64,000 nucleotides of DNA from Luscinia megarhynchos (Eukaryota; Chordata; Aves; Passeriformes; Turdidae). The position numbers and the translations under genes are program-made. Each line of letters begins with the position of its first letter. The stretch's first letter is position 1. The notes beneath the pieces were generated by a model. It was given only the letters and a program-made list of their open reading frames with translations. It was not told where the DNA came from and searched no databases. The DNA is taken from the NCBI GenBank assembly GCA_034336665.1, contig CM067566.1, forward strand, positions 19,202,330 through 19,266,329, in the 5' to 3' direction. Positions 1 through 11,897 of this stretch are shown here, one piece after another.

Positions 1-337
1 ACTTTCATGTTGGAAACCTAAAGTGTTACATTTCTCACAATTCTATTTTAATAACTTCCTTTCAGTCATGAACATTAGACATATTCTAATAGATACAGCT
101 CTTATGATGTATTGTCAAGTATGCTTCAGCCTTACTCTTTGGGTCACTGTCAGCATCTTTGTGTCTCTCACTCTCATATCCTCTGGCATAGCTTGGTGCC
201 ATCTTTGTTATTGGCATCTCTGTCTTGACATTTGGAACATGAAGACCTAATCTTCAATTACAGTTTTGAACACGTTCTTATCCCTTGTGAATTTCTACTT
301 AGGAAATATATGGATCTTCACCTTTTCTAGTATTTAC

Positions 338-360
338 AAAAAAAAAAAAAAAAAAAAAAA
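338..360. repeat. Poly(A) run
   Basis: About 23 consecutive A residues lie directly before the hexanucleotide array. It could be the remnant of a retroposed tail, but no retroposon body is recognisable upstream, so it is recorded only as a simple repeat. Confidence 0.95.
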
Positions 361-365
361 GATCA

Positions 366-560
366 CTCTATATCTATCTATATCTATCTATATCTATATC
401 TATATCTATATCTATATCTATATCTATATCTATATCTATATCTATATCTATATCTATATCTATATCTATATCTATATCTATATATCTATATCTATATCTA
501 TATCTATATCTATATCTATATCTATATCTATATCTATATCTATATCTATATCTATCTATC
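366..560. repeat. Hexanucleotide microsatellite (TATATC)n with TATC interruptions
   Basis: Roughly 190 bases are built almost only of TATATC units, with TATC units at both ends and one TATATATC irregularity near 480. The array keeps frames open on both strands: Ile-Ser and Tyr-Ile dipeptide runs on plus, Arg-Tyr and Ile-Asp runs on minus. The open frames at 266-766 and 374-616 are therefore products of the repeat and not genes. An array this long is likely to vary in length between individuals; that is inference. Confidence 0.97.
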
Positions 561-930
561 CATATACTATCTGTTATTTTCTTCCAGCATTTTACAAAAT
601 CTTTTTTGACAGTCACAAAATAATCAGTACTTTGAGGAAAGGAAAAAAAACCCAGAACTTTACTGAAGCTTCCATGAAGAGTTTGTGTTTGGTTGGGTAT
701 ATTTTGCCTTTGTTGATTTTTTTAAAAGTTATTTATTTCTTTTTTGTCAGGAGTTCACAGAATTAAGTATTTCTTCCTATTAGAAAACTTTTGAAAAATA
801 ACCTTGTTTGCTTTCAATATGATTTAAAATATTTAATGATGGCAGATTCTATCATTCTAAATGTAAGTGCTTGACTTGATAATTTATTCAATTTAATGAC
901 TTATATAACTTTGAAATAACACTCTAAGGA

Positions 931-950
931 TTTTTTTTTTTTTTTTTTGA
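931..950. repeat. Poly(T) run
   Basis: About 19 T residues stand a short distance before the LTR-like segment. Read on the minus strand this is a poly(A) run. No retroposon attached to it could be identified. Confidence 0.9.
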
Positions 951-1004
951 GGGACCATAATCCCTGGATGTCCAAAATAGCATAGTACTTCTAGTCATAT
1001 ATTT

Positions 1005-1062
1005 TATTGTTCACTGCATTGGGTCTGGCTGGGAAGAAGTTATCAATTCTTCACAGTAAGCT
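1005..1062 (+). mobile_element. Start of an avian LTR (fragment)
   Basis: The stretch contains TCTGGCTGGGAAGAAGTTA followed by a CTTCACAGTA-like string. This resembles the 5' end of the avian LTR family also present at 31863-32506 (GGCTTTGGCTGGGATAG...). The match is short and diverged. It joins directly to sequence of a different LTR type, so this is a composite or a rearranged remnant. Confidence 0.35.
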
Positions 1063-1395
1063 CTGACCCAATGAGAGCCCTTGCTGGAGCAGGGTCCTGG
1101 CAGGATTTATGACAAACTGACCAAAACCCCCATTCCCAGTCCCCCTGCACCACCAGAGGGGAGAAGATGGAGAAATTGAGAGAGAAATTGAATCCTGTGA
1201 GGGATGGGGGGAAGGTTTTTTTAGATACAGACTAATCTACCCATGAATGTAATTGCTTAGTGATTTCTTTGTCATTATCTCAAGCCATGAGCTTTTTGTT
1301 ATATTTTCTCTCCCCTGTCTTGTTTGTGGAGAGGATTGCTAGAATATCTTGCTAAGTACCTGGCAGTCCACCAAGGTCAACCCACCTTAGGTTAC
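1063..1395 (+). mobile_element. Avian ERV LTR, 3' part (family 2), plus strand
   Basis: The block runs from GCTGGAGCAGGGTCCTGGCAG through AACCCCCATTCCCAGTCCCC, a GGGGGGAAGGTTTTTTTAGA string, ATTATCTCAAGCCATGAG and TTATATTTTCTCTCCCCTGT, and ends near CAAGGTCAACCCACC. The same order of blocks appears reversed at 10960-11690 and in part at 36158-36412, so it is one LTR family. The purine-rich U3/R portion and the end of U5 are visible, but the AATAAA region is degraded. No retroviral coding sequence lies beside it, so it is a truncated solo LTR. Confidence 0.75.
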
Positions 1396-2424
1396 TGGTG
1401 AAGGTCAGTCAACCACATTTACAAAAGAAAGGATGTAGGTATCACAGGTTTGTTCTCTGGAATTGCATTAGGGTGTAACAGGGAGAAAATTTAAGGTGAA
1501 GTCAGACTTCAGTATACAGGCCATCATGACTAAGTACCCAAGGTTTTCCTTAGCAAGTTAGAGTGTTACACAGAGAGAGTAGTAAATATGTTAACAACTG
1601 ACCAATCAACAGAAAGATCCAGTTGTTAAAATCACATAGAAAGATAAAGATCTGTCATGTCCTCAAGATCAATCAAGTAATGTAAAATGGAACATTTACA
1701 ATTTGTAGCTGTGATACCTTTTTCTGGATGAATAGTCAATTCCACCTAAAAAACAGGTCTTTCTGAATAAGGCAGAGCAAACAAAACCACAGGGTAGAGA
1801 CAATGATCTGTGCAACTGACAGTTGGAAGAATCAATAAAGGCATGGGAATGAGACCATCATGGAGAATAATTCTCAGCGTGACTGAGTTTGTCAAAGGCT
1901 TGTGCAGTTTTGTAACTGCAGTAAGCATTTCAGCTCACAAATAGAATATGGTGAAAACTCATATAGTATGATGCTAAAGCAGAACCTCCTGAATAAAATA
2001 ATAATTTGATATTCAGGGTAAACCTTCAACACTGAGCAGAAATCCGTATTAGAGTTATGCATTGACTGGTGAAGATAATGAGAAACAGTATACACCTGCC
2101 TCACTTTCTTACTATTTATTACATTCCTTATTACGTTTGTACCATGTTTTTCTCACTTTACTGGTGTCTAGTAGTATGTGTCTACAAATTTTACATATAT
2201 GCATAGATAGAGACATATGTCTAAAATAAATAGATATAAGCATCCACAAGTGCTCCTTTTTCCTTTGGCACACATGGCATGACTGAGCATTTAGTATATC
2301 TTCCATAGATAATGGTCAATCAGCTTTTCACCCAAATCCAAAATTAAAAAAAAAAAAACAACCCAAAATTTCTAATGAAGTCTAATGTCAAACATATAAA
2401 TTGAACAAACAAACAAACACGAAC
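1396..2424. other. No recognisable feature
   Basis: AT-rich single-copy-looking sequence. The minus-strand open frames at 1746-1928, 1892-2104 and 2112-2306 have no recognisable domain and no supporting splice or promoter context. Confidence 0.6.
2345..2420. repeat. A-rich low complexity with short (AAAC)n
   Basis: A run of 14 A is followed, after about 45 bases, by four AAAC units at 2405-2420, just before a CR1 tail. Confidence 0.85.
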
Positions 2425-2500
2425 CTGCCTTATTGGAGGGTTAGACTACATGATTTCCAGAGGACCTTTTCAAACCTGAGAATTCTCTGATTTTGTGATG
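2425..2500 (+). mobile_element. CR1 LINE, extreme 3' end, plus strand
   Basis: The segment reads GGAGGGTTAGACTACATGAT, then a CCAGAGGACCTTTTCAAACC string, and ends in ATTCTCTGATTTTGTGAT. This is the conserved terminal part of an avian CR1 3' UTR with its degenerate ATTCTATG-type tail. It is strongly 5' truncated, as is usual for CR1, and non-functional. Confidence 0.8.
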
Positions 2501-2926
2501 AAACGTCTGAAAAGTTCATGCAAAGCTTAAGAAGCAGAGATTTCTGAACAGACTTTCTTGTTTTTGTCTCAGTGCTTGAACTTGCCACAGCAGTGTGGTT
2601 CAAATTTTATTATCACACATCTGCTATCGTCCTGAAAATATTGCAAAGAGAGGCAGGCATGATTGTAAACAACAATCCAGGTAAAATGGACTTTCATCTT
2701 TCAACCTGAATGGTTTAAAATCAAACTCTATGAGTTAAATCTGAACATCTGGGCTATCTGTCTATAATCATCTGGTGGAAGCACTCTCTGAGTAGGGAGT
2801 CATCTCTCAAACAATATATTTTGAGGTAAAACTGTTTCAATGTCCTGGTTTATTTCAGCTTATTACTTCTCCAAACCCATACAGAAGAAAAAAACAATAT
2901 CAAGATGCACACGTAGAAGTCAATAT

Positions 2927-3190
2927 TCATAGAATCATAGAATGGCTTGGGTTGGAAGGGACATTAAAGATCATCTAGTTCCAACCACCCTGCCGTGGGC
3001 AGTAGCATCTTTTACCAGGTTGCTCAGAGCTCCATCCAAGCTGGACTTGAACACCTCCAGGGATGGGTCATTCACTTCTCTGGGCAACCTCTTCTGGTGC
3101 TTTCCTACCCTCACAGTAAAGAATTCCCCTAACAGCTAATCTCAAACCTGCTTTTTTTCAATTTGAAATCATTCCCCTTGGCTTTGAAAT
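2927..3190 (-). mobile_element. CR1 LINE 3' UTR fragment, minus strand
   Basis: Beginning at the tail ATAGAATCATAGAATGG, the segment continues with GGTTGGAAGGGACATTAAAG, a CATCTAGTTCCAACC block, CTCCAGGGATGGG, TCTCTGGGCAACCTCTTC and CCTCACAGTAAAGAATT. This is the hallmark antisense reading of an avian CR1 3' end. The small plus-strand open frame at 2942-3139 lies wholly inside it and is not a gene. Similarity fades after about 3180, where the element is truncated. Confidence 0.95.
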
Positions 3191-5684
3191 AATGCTGATT
3201 GGCTTCTATAAATGGAGCCTAGTCTTGTTTACAGAGCTCAAATATCTGCAGATAAGTGTGCAAAAAAATAAACCATGTGATATATTCTCTTAGTATGCAT
3301 GGAGGGCTGATAGTCTTTCTTCCTTTTACATGGGTACAAGTTTGAATCCCTTTTGGAAATAAGATGCTACTTCTATCATCTGTCTGTGAGACTTCTGTGA
3401 ACCACTATTGTCTAACCTCACAAGTAAGAACAATTTTTCTCTGGTTTTCTTTCCCATATTGATTACATTATGGCCTGTTGAAACAAAGACTATTTCTTAA
3501 TGTTTATTTTGAGTTTATGTACAATAGTAGGCTTGTGATCTGAATCAGTATTTTTTAGAAAACAATAATAAGAAAAGTATCTGCCTTTTGCCCCATTTTA
3601 TGAATATATCCAGGTATGTATGTATTTTACTCAAAGAATCTAAATTATCGAGACATTAACACAGACTATTTCTGATTTGCCTCAAACATATTCTTAACCT
3701 ACTATGTCAAACATATTGCTTTGGTGAGCTGCTTTATTATGACTTTTGTTGCTTGTCTTAATGAAAAGAGTGGTTTTGCTATTGCAAATAATAGAAATGA
3801 AAAATAATCTCTGAAGTGCAACCTGCAATAGCAGATATATAATATCTACATTAGTTTGTTATTATTGTATATGGTCAAGGGTTTTTTGCATATTTATTTA
3901 TGACTGTGTGTAGTTTCTCCTTTGGGAAGAATAAACTATGTTAACTGAGAAATATTTCAGATATTTCCTTATGTCTCATAAGTATATAACAAGCATTCTT
4001 GCACAATTATTTTGATAATGAAATTGTGCCAAATTACATTCTGGAAACAACTTCTGTTATTGTTTCTATGAGCAACCTAATAAGCTGGAACAATTGGGAT
4101 TGTTAGGGAAGATTACAAGACCTCAGGTGTGCTTCAAGAGAGAAGAACATGACTGAGAGAAACAAAACCTATACAGAAGCAGTTCTTCTGGTTACTCCTT
4201 CCATTTCTATTAAAAAATGGAAAGATTTTCTACTTCATTAAACTTTGTTAAAGATAGGAAAATTTGCAGCTAAGAAAGGCTTTGGCATAGAATTCTACAT
4301 ATCTGCAAAACTTAATCAGTAGTCTTCATGGTATTGTATAACAGTCACAGCTGACATCAAGCCTCTTTATAGCTCAGCCTCAGATTTGGGATATATTTGA
4401 CCTAATTTATTTTAAATTTATAGGTCCATATATTGACACTTTTACTATAATCTAGAGTGAGTAAAAACAATGAGTATGGATATACAAAGAGCAGAAAACT
4501 CTTTTAATAGGCACGGATTCTTGAGAGAAACAAAGAAAAGCACTAGGATGCTAAAATGATAACAATATTGGGATGTTAAAGTAGCACAAAAAGGCATTTC
4601 CTAAGAATAAAGTTCTTAGGAAAACTGTCAAATATCTAGGAAGAAAACCAGGCAGAACACATATTTCAAAAAATTGTGAAAAATTTACAAAATAAGTGAA
4701 GGCAAGGATCTGGATGAAAAATCAGAGCAGTGTATCACTGCGGAGGACTCACTAGAAAATTATTCCAAATGTGAAAATGCACATTTAGGATTGATCTTAG
4801 ATAGATCTGTGTGGTATGGTGTTAATTTGTAACTCATAAATAAGCTGGAAGTGAGGTAAGTTTCACAGCCAATAGCTATGTTGCTAAATAATTATTGCTT
4901 AAAAGGATTCCAGAACGCCAAAATAAACATCAAAACGATAAAAGCTGCAGACAGAATGTTAAGAGGAAAACATTAACACTATTGATTTGCACTAACATGC
5001 TAAAATATTCTATATAAATAACAATGATAATTTGTCATTCAAATCATCTATCAATGATTTCCAGCTGTGGAAAAGACAGCAAATTCTTAGTTGGTAATAA
5101 TACAAAGATATTTTAAACAAAATTTGAAAACATTATAATAGAGCACATTGTGCCCTATTTCAGGAAAAACAAAGCAACAGTAACTAGAATAAAAGACTGT
5201 AGGAGGAATTTCTGGAGAAGTAAATACACATTTTCCTATGTTATGGATATGAAGTTTGGATCCAGTGGGGTATGTTTGCAAACAAAGCTGAAGTATGTGT
5301 ATGAGTGGATGGGAGTGTTGCAAGAGGAACAAGATACAGACTCATAAATTCACAGTAATATTATTACCAAGGGTTCCAGTGTTAGACCTTGGACTACAGT
5401 TTATTTTTTCTGCTGTTGAGCATGCACATGACTCTGTATCTGTTTTTCATCTCTTTTCTCTCCCAAATTTCTGTTGTCATCTTCCTATTTCTCCAAAGCC
5501 TTTTTCCTTCTACCTTCCCCCACAAAGGCATGTTGCTATAGTCTTCCACCAGTCTAAACAATTTTTTTTTCTTCTTCCAATTCATCCTCTCATTCTCTTT
5601 CAGAGACTTTCTCTGTTTTTTTGTTCGTCTTGGGCTCTTTTTCATTTCTTGTAGACAAAACATAGATGCTGTCTGGGTGAGCGA
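3191..5684. other. No recognisable gene
   Basis: About 2.5 kb of AT-rich sequence. The short open frames at 5087-5332, 5150-5347, 5295-5654 and 5394-5663 overlap one another on both strands and match nothing I recognise. The last two owe their length to a pyrimidine-rich stretch at 5430-5650. One hairpin is listed separately. Confidence 0.6.
4597..4623. repeat. Perfect 11-bp inverted repeat (hairpin)
   Basis: TTTCCTAAGAA at 4597-4607 is the exact reverse complement of TTCTTAGGAAA at 4613-4623, separated by the five bases TAAAG. No T-run or other context suggests a terminator or a known RNA gene. Confidence 0.9.
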
Positions 5685-5810
5685 GAATAGGATAGGATAG
5701 GATAGGATAGGATAGAATTAGAATAGAATAGAATAGAATAGAATAGAATAGAATAGAATAGAATAGAATAGAATAGAATAGAATAGAATAGAATAGAATA
5801 GAATAGAATA
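5685..5810. repeat. Pentanucleotide microsatellite, (GGATA)n then (AGAAT)n
   Basis: About five GGATA units (5688-5714) change, through one imperfect junction unit, into about 19 AGAAT units that stop at 5810 exactly where CR1 sequence begins. On the minus strand the array is ATTCT repeats, close to the ATTCTATG units that end CR1 elements. The array therefore most likely grew from the CR1 tail. Confidence 0.97.
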
Positions 5811-6350
5811 GTTCAGTTGGAAGTACCTACACTGTTTATCTAGTCCAACTGCTTGATCATTTCAGGGCTGACCAAAAGTTAAAGTATGTTATTAAGATCC
5901 AATTGTGTCTTAAACACGTTTGGGGCATCAGCAACCTGTCTAGTAAGCCTCATACAAGGTTTGACTATACTCTCAGTAATGATTCCTAATATTCAGTCTG
6001 AACCTCCCCTGCCACAGCTTTGAGCAACACACGTGTGTGCTATTCATGGGTACCAGGAGGCAGAGCTCAGCACCTCCCTCTCCCCTTCCCATTTTCAGGA
6101 AGATGCAGAGAGCAAAGGCATTACCCCTCAACTCCTCCATTAGGAGGAGCAGACCTGTCCCTAGAGCTGAACTCTGCAGAACACCACTAATGACTGGTCA
6201 CCAGCCAGCTGTAGCTCCACTAGCTACAAGCCTTTGAGCCTTCTCCTGCAGTACTGGCCAGCACACCATTAGCCTGCTCATCCCACAGTTGCACAATTTT
6301 CCAGAAGGATACTTTGAGGGTCAGTATCAAAAGCATTACTAAAATACACA
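5811..6350 (-). mobile_element. CR1 LINE 3' part, minus strand
   Basis: From the tail array inward the sequence shows GTTCAGTTGGAAGTACCTAC, TAGTCCAACTGCTTGATCA, TTCAGGGCTGACCAAAAGTT, GGGGCATCAGCAACCTGTCT, AATATTCAGTCTGAACCTCC and GCTCAGCACCTCCCTCTCC. This is a known avian CR1 subfamily 3' end in antisense. It continues through ACTCTGCAGAACACCACTAA and GTATCAAAAGCATTACTAAA, which correspond to more 5' CR1 sequence. The open frame at 6037-6237 is internal to it and is not a host gene. Confidence 0.92.
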
Positions 6351-9300
6351 AAAATTATTTTCTGAAGTAAATCTCTCCGGCGTTTTGTAATTTTGAAGTA
6401 ATTCTTTGTTCAATCAGCTTAGTTCTTCACTTTTCTGTGATGTGCACAGATAGAGGCTATAAATCTTTTGCACAAAAAGAACTTGTGATTCTGATTAGCT
6501 GAGAAGCAGAAAAAAAAGTCATTTGCGGCTCTATCTGTAGCTGCTTCTTCCCTTAAGCAAGGAATATTCTAAATTAACTTGTATAGAGCTGAGCATTTAT
6601 ACTGATAAAACACACCTACACAGCATCTGATCTGGCTTGGGTATTCCAGCTCTGCACTGCATTATAAACTGTGGATATTTAATAAGAAGCCTCAGGGCTC
6701 AGACAAATTATCAAGTCATCCAAGTCATCTGAGCTAATTAAGTGGCTATGTTCTTAGTTTGCCTCCGACAAACTGAAATAAAATGACATATTACTAAAGG
6801 AGGATGTTGTGGGTTAGTCATGCTCTCTCTCTTTGGTGCAGCGAGACACCAGAGGTTTTAATTCAGCCTGTCTCATCAGCCAAGATAAACCCGATTTAAG
6901 CCTGAGTCTTCAGGCTCCCCTTCATGTTGGCAGATTTATCCCTTAGGTGTAGTGGCAGTGGTACCAGTGTCACTATGCTTCTGCATGGGCTTCAGTTGCC
7001 TTATAGAATATCTGTGGATTTGGGTTAGAAGCCCAAGCAACTTTTCCAAAATCAGTTTTTAAAGTAAAACCACAAACTTTAAATACAGTCCCACGATTCT
7101 AATGACACTGAGGAGATTTTGTGATTTATGGAAACCTTTTGTAACAAGTTTAAGCAACAGAGAATCTTTCTCAGGGAGTAGGGGCTAATAGATCTGTGTA
7201 TGTAAGGAAAACTCCTTTTTCACATGAGGCAGTCTGTATTTCAAGACAGTAACTAAAAAGGGACTAAACACTGCATATGAAAATACTACTAAAGCTTCTC
7301 ATTATGTGTAAGACAGGAAATGGCACTTGAATGCACTTTTTTCATTTTGCAACATTTCCATAATAGTTTAATTGAATGACTTCACTATTTGAATGCTCCT
7401 GTATTTCGGGTTAAAAAAATGTGCATATTGAATCTGAGATCATAACTAGAGGACATGATTTCAAATCCAATTCCAGTTTCATTAGTACAGAAAGTAGACA
7501 GAGATGTTGATTCTCGAAAAAAGAAGTTCTTTATCAAACAGCAGGGGGCAATGAAACATAAATCAAAATTAAAAAAAGCTGCTTTACAAAGTACAGGAAA
7601 CATAAAATTAGAATATTACTACCTGAATATTCTGTTTGCTTTAGTGAATGTTTTATGAGGAGATAAAAATACAATGGGGATTTTTTGGAGAGGAAAATAA
7701 GAAGAATTTTTCATGTAACCTACAAAAGTATATGAGCAGATGTATTTTGTGATATGTCAAAAGCTCAATAATTTTTTCCTGTAGAAATTTTTAAACATTT
7801 TTAAAATCTGCCAGTTCCAGGTCTATAAACACCTTTATATATCTGTAAGTTTGAAGGGTATCAAATCTAGGCAAAAAAAAGGTTCCACTGAGAGAAAAGC
7901 TTGATTTCCTCTACAAAAGAATATTATACTATCTTATCACTCTTTGATTGTGGCATAATTTAATTTTTTAATTTTAGTAATTAGATTTTTTGGTTATTTT
8001 TATTATTTACAAAAAGCAACATAACACTTAAAAAATTATAAGCCTTATTTATTATCAAAAACTCTAACTGATTTCAAATTTAAATGCAATAATCATTATA
8101 TGCTACAACTCCTTTTCTTAGCATCCTAAGAGTTAAATATGTAATCATACATTTTGCCATTCAAATTAAAACATACTAAATTTCTTATTTTACTGGTATG
8201 CAAAGTATATAGCATACACTTTTATGTCATATAGTATTTTATGTGAATAAAAAAGAAGGAATTTGCACATCAAGGTGTTAAAGCCCCCTACAAACAGCAA
8301 AGGATGTAATGTGTCTATCATAGGGCCCATTTTAGAAACTGCATTCCAAGGGAGTGAAATTCATTACAATGCCTGAGAGCCAAAGCTGATCTATGCCAAT
8401 TGCCAAAGCAGTGTGGGAGATGATCTATGTGAGAGTCTCCTCAAAAACAAGCATTTGCAGAGGCTGTAAAGCTTTCCATTAGACCTAGCACTTAGTTTGC
8501 ACCAGCTTTTCTGCCTATGTGCATCAGAAAGGAGAATGCTTCCCTCAATCCCTCTATGGGATAATGAAAGTATACTGTTCCATGGACAAATCAAATAAAA
8601 AATTTAGTCAACTCATACCATTTACTAACCAAACTATGCAAGCCTGACAACTGTGTAAAAATTAAAATAATTTTGTTTATTTCAGTGGAAAGATTGGCAC
8701 AAATATTTATGTCTGATAATAGGAAAAAAAAATCTTTTAAAATAATCTTGGATCTTCTGAATTTGTCATGTGATCAAACTCTTCTCTAAGGTAGAGTCTT
8801 TCTAACCTACTTGCTAAAAAACTGGCCTTTTGGTGCATTTTTACTATCTGAACCTATTAGCTTTAGTAGAAAGGACCCATTGCCACTCTGGACACTTTTA
8901 ATGAACTTATCTATATTATTAGCAACCACTTCATACCATTTCCAGCACTTTCTTTCCTCTCACTAGGTTTTCCTCTTTCATCTACTCTGGTAAATCATTT
9001 AGGTTTTCCAGAGAGCTCCAACAAGACCAGCACCAGCAGTAGCACCAATCAGACACATCAGTGACTCCTGGCAGCTCTGCCACATGCAGGATTGTTTTGC
9101 TGCCACTCCTGGAGCAAGAGACATGGCAAACTGCAGGGTAGATTCTTTCATGTGAACACACAATCTTCCCTCGACCATCAGGAGACTATTAGATATATTT
9201 CTTTCTGTCATTGTATTTTCAAAAAAACCTGAACCCTGAACATTTAAAAGAAAACATAAAGCAAAACTGGGAGATGTTATGTTGTTATGTATCTCTACAT

Positions 9301-10959
9301 AAATAAACTTTAAGGCTATAAAATGGACAGCTTATACTAAAAAGTAACCCTCATATACATAACTATACTGTATTCTGACAATCCTGTATGTTTTTGTTCT
9401 TTAATTACGTTGACCACATATGCCATTCTTTTTCTCTTAAAGAGATAACTACCCCTGACATTGTCAGATAGAAAACACTGAGATGTTGAAGTAATATTGT
9501 GTGAAGAAGTACAAATCTGTCATCTTCTAAGTGCTTAATTTGCTTTACAAATTTAAATACAAATTTGAAGTATTTTCTAGGGTTTCAATTACAAGCTTTT
9601 TTACAGTGTTACTTCATATAGATATTTAATGCAATTATCATATTAATGTGTTGATATTTCTGTTGCTTTATTATTCTAGACTTATGTAAATATTATTTGT
9701 TGTCTGAAAGAAAACTATCTAAATATGTTAACCCGTGAGGCAACAAACAATAATTTAAAATCCCTTGAAGGCTAAGCTAACACTGTTATAACAAGAAGAA
9801 ATGTATTAATTTCCAATGAATTTGGATTATTCATTACAAAGACAAGGTTTTAAAAACTGCTAGTCTCTATGATGCCTAAGGTTTTATGTGTGTTTATGTT
9901 ATTAATATGTAGGAACACAGCTTGCAAAGCATAATGTCATAAATAAAGGAAGGAGAGGAAGAGCACATAAGTGTTGCACAAAATAGAAGTTTGAGAAGGA
10001 ATTAGAGCAGTGATTGTGTCTGGACATGCACCTAGCAGTATTCAAAAGCTGCTCCCAGTTATAGTCCTTCTGTCTAGTAATGTGTAATTACATATTTATG
10101 AAGATATACCTGTTATAACCAACAGTAAGCTACAACTTTTATGATGTTCAAGATATAGCAGATGTGTTTCTAAGTAGTGTCTATGAAATGTCACAAACAT
10201 TTTATGCTGCGTTTTGTATTCCACAGCAAAACTCTTGTGTTGTCATATTACATATTTAGTTTCCAAAGTTGATTGATTGCTTCAGAGAAAAGTGTATATG
10301 GTATTCCACTTCTTATCTGAGTCAATGTTTTTCTCAATACTGTGAAGTAAATTAAAATAGAGTGTTTAAATCTACTGCTTATGATAAAGAAGACCAAATC
10401 TTATTCTAAAAAATGTGAAATACAACTTGTCATGTTCCTTTCACTTTGTAGAAATGCTACCACAAGGCTTAGCCAGTTAAGTCTAATATGTTGACATTTA
10501 TTTTTGCTGCAATAAATGTTAGGATTATATTTTTGCATTAAATTCTGGCATTTTTAAAGATCACGATGACAAGTGATTTATTCCTCAAATCACTCTGGTT
10601 TGTTTTTACTTTTTGAATATGGATTTGGCCATGTGTCTCCAAGGCACAGTACAAAGCATATTTCGTGTGTTTTGCAACCTATTAGTTTGATTTAAATCCA
10701 CTTTTTCTGTCAGGATTTATGCAAGGCTTTCTTGATGTTATTTGCTCTGAATTATTGCCCAGGAATAATCACATGGAATCCAATTTCACACAGGCTGTGT
10801 GGCCTATGAGGTCTGTCTTTGTAAAGCTCTAAAGCTTTTAAAACTTTTTCAGTTGAGGTAATTCTTCAAATTTTTTAATATATAGCACTGTCTTGTTTTA
10901 CTTTCATATTTGTCCCTTCCCCTCAAAGTATGAAGAATTTGATTGGGTTCAGAAAGTAC
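6351..10959. other. 4.6 kb without a recognisable gene or repeat
   Basis: AT-rich sequence with several poly(A) and poly(T) patches. Open frames at 7385-7603, 7455-7658, 8391-8594 and 8999-9211 are below 75 codons and resemble no family I know. The block at 8999-9211 and the stretch at about 10660-10800 look slightly less AT-rich and might be unique conserved sequence, but this cannot be judged without an alignment. Confidence 0.55.
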
Positions 10960-11690
10960 TGTGTGGTGTTTGACCCTGGCTGGACATAAGGGTGCACATG
11001 AGGACAGGGAGAGATCACTCATCAAATACCATCACAGGCAAAACAGGCTTAGCTTAGGAAAATTAATTTAATTTATTACCAAACAAATCAGAGTAGGGTA
11101 ATAAGTCCAAATCTTAAAATGCTTTCCCTCTGCCTGCCCTCTTTACTCTTGATTCTGTCTAGCTCATCCCTTTCTGCAGTGCAGGGGGACAGGGGAATGG
11201 GAGTTGCAATCAGCCCGTCACATATTGTCTCTGCCACTCCTTTCCCTTCCTCTGCTCCAGACAGTCCCCCACGACCTTCTGCAATAGAAGTCCTTCCCAG
11301 AGGTGTTTACTAACCTCTCCACTGTGGGTCTGTTCCATGGCATCACGAATCTGCTCCAGCATGGGCTCCTATCCCCAAATGTCCACGGGTGTTTCCAGTA
11401 CCGCCTTCCCACAGGGTCACAGGATGCTCCTTTGGGCATCCCCCTGCTCCAAGGTGGAGTCCTCCAGGGGCTGCAGGTGGATCTCTGTTCCCCTATGGGC
11501 TGGATGTGTACAGCTACTTCACCATGGTTTTCACCACTGCTCTGGTGCCTAGAGCATCTGCTTCTCCCCACTTCTCACTGACCTTGGTGTCTGCAGGGCT
11601 GTTTCTCCTGCATATTCTCACTCCTCTCTTTGACTGCAGTTTCACTGCAGCTTTCTCCATCCCTTCTTAAATATGTTTTTAGAGAACCAT
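10960..11690 (-). mobile_element. Avian ERV solo LTR (family 2), minus strand, U3 truncated
   Basis: On the plus strand the element opens with TGTGTGGTGTTTGACCCTGG. It proceeds through GACAGGGAGAGATCACTCAT, AAATTAATTTAATTTATTAC (antisense polyadenylation signal TTTATT at 11072-11077), GGGGGACAGGGGAATGGGAG, repeated CTGCTCC and GGGCTGCAGG blocks, CTGACCTTGGTGTCTGCAGG and CTTCTTAAATATGTT. Read on minus, the AATAAA and the terminal CA fall where an LTR needs them. The 5' part of U3 beyond 11690 is missing and I could not find a target-site duplication. Open frames on both strands at 11119-11670 arise from the GC-rich LTR body. No gag, pol or env lies on either side. Confidence 0.85.
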
Positions 11691-11769
11691 ATTATTTAAA
11701 AATATAAAAATGAATTAATATTGTTAAAATACTAAGTACTGTTAAATACTGTTAAAGCTGCACCCACAC

Positions 11770-11897
11770 AAACAGAACTGTAACACACCAGGTTGGAAAG
11801 GACCTCAAGGATCATCTGGTCCAAACTTTCTTGGAAAAAGCACAGTCTAGACAAGATGGTCCAGCATCCTGTCCAGCCAAATCCTAGGTTGTGTTGG
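11770..11897 (-). mobile_element. CR1 LINE 3' end, minus strand
   Basis: The segment contains ACACACCAGGTTGGAAAGGA, CAAGGATCATCTGGTCCAAA, AAGCACAGTCTAGACAAGAT and GTCCAGCCAAATCCTAGG. This is the antisense 3' UTR of a distinct CR1 subfamily from the one at 2927. It is a short 5'-truncated relic placed soon after the LTR. Confidence 0.88.

Noticed and set aside
266..766. 166-codon plus-strand open frame
   Set aside because: Its central part is a dipeptide run coded by the TATATC microsatellite, and its flanks are AT-rich; there is no gene evidence.
8999..9211. Minus-strand frame with a glycine/alanine-rich end, considered as a retroviral envelope or host membrane protein piece
   Set aside because: Only about 15 residues are suggestive, there is no flanking support, and the rest matches nothing.
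11119..11670. Cluster of overlapping frames on both strands
   Set aside because: They fall inside a recognised LTR with few stops because of its GC-rich body.
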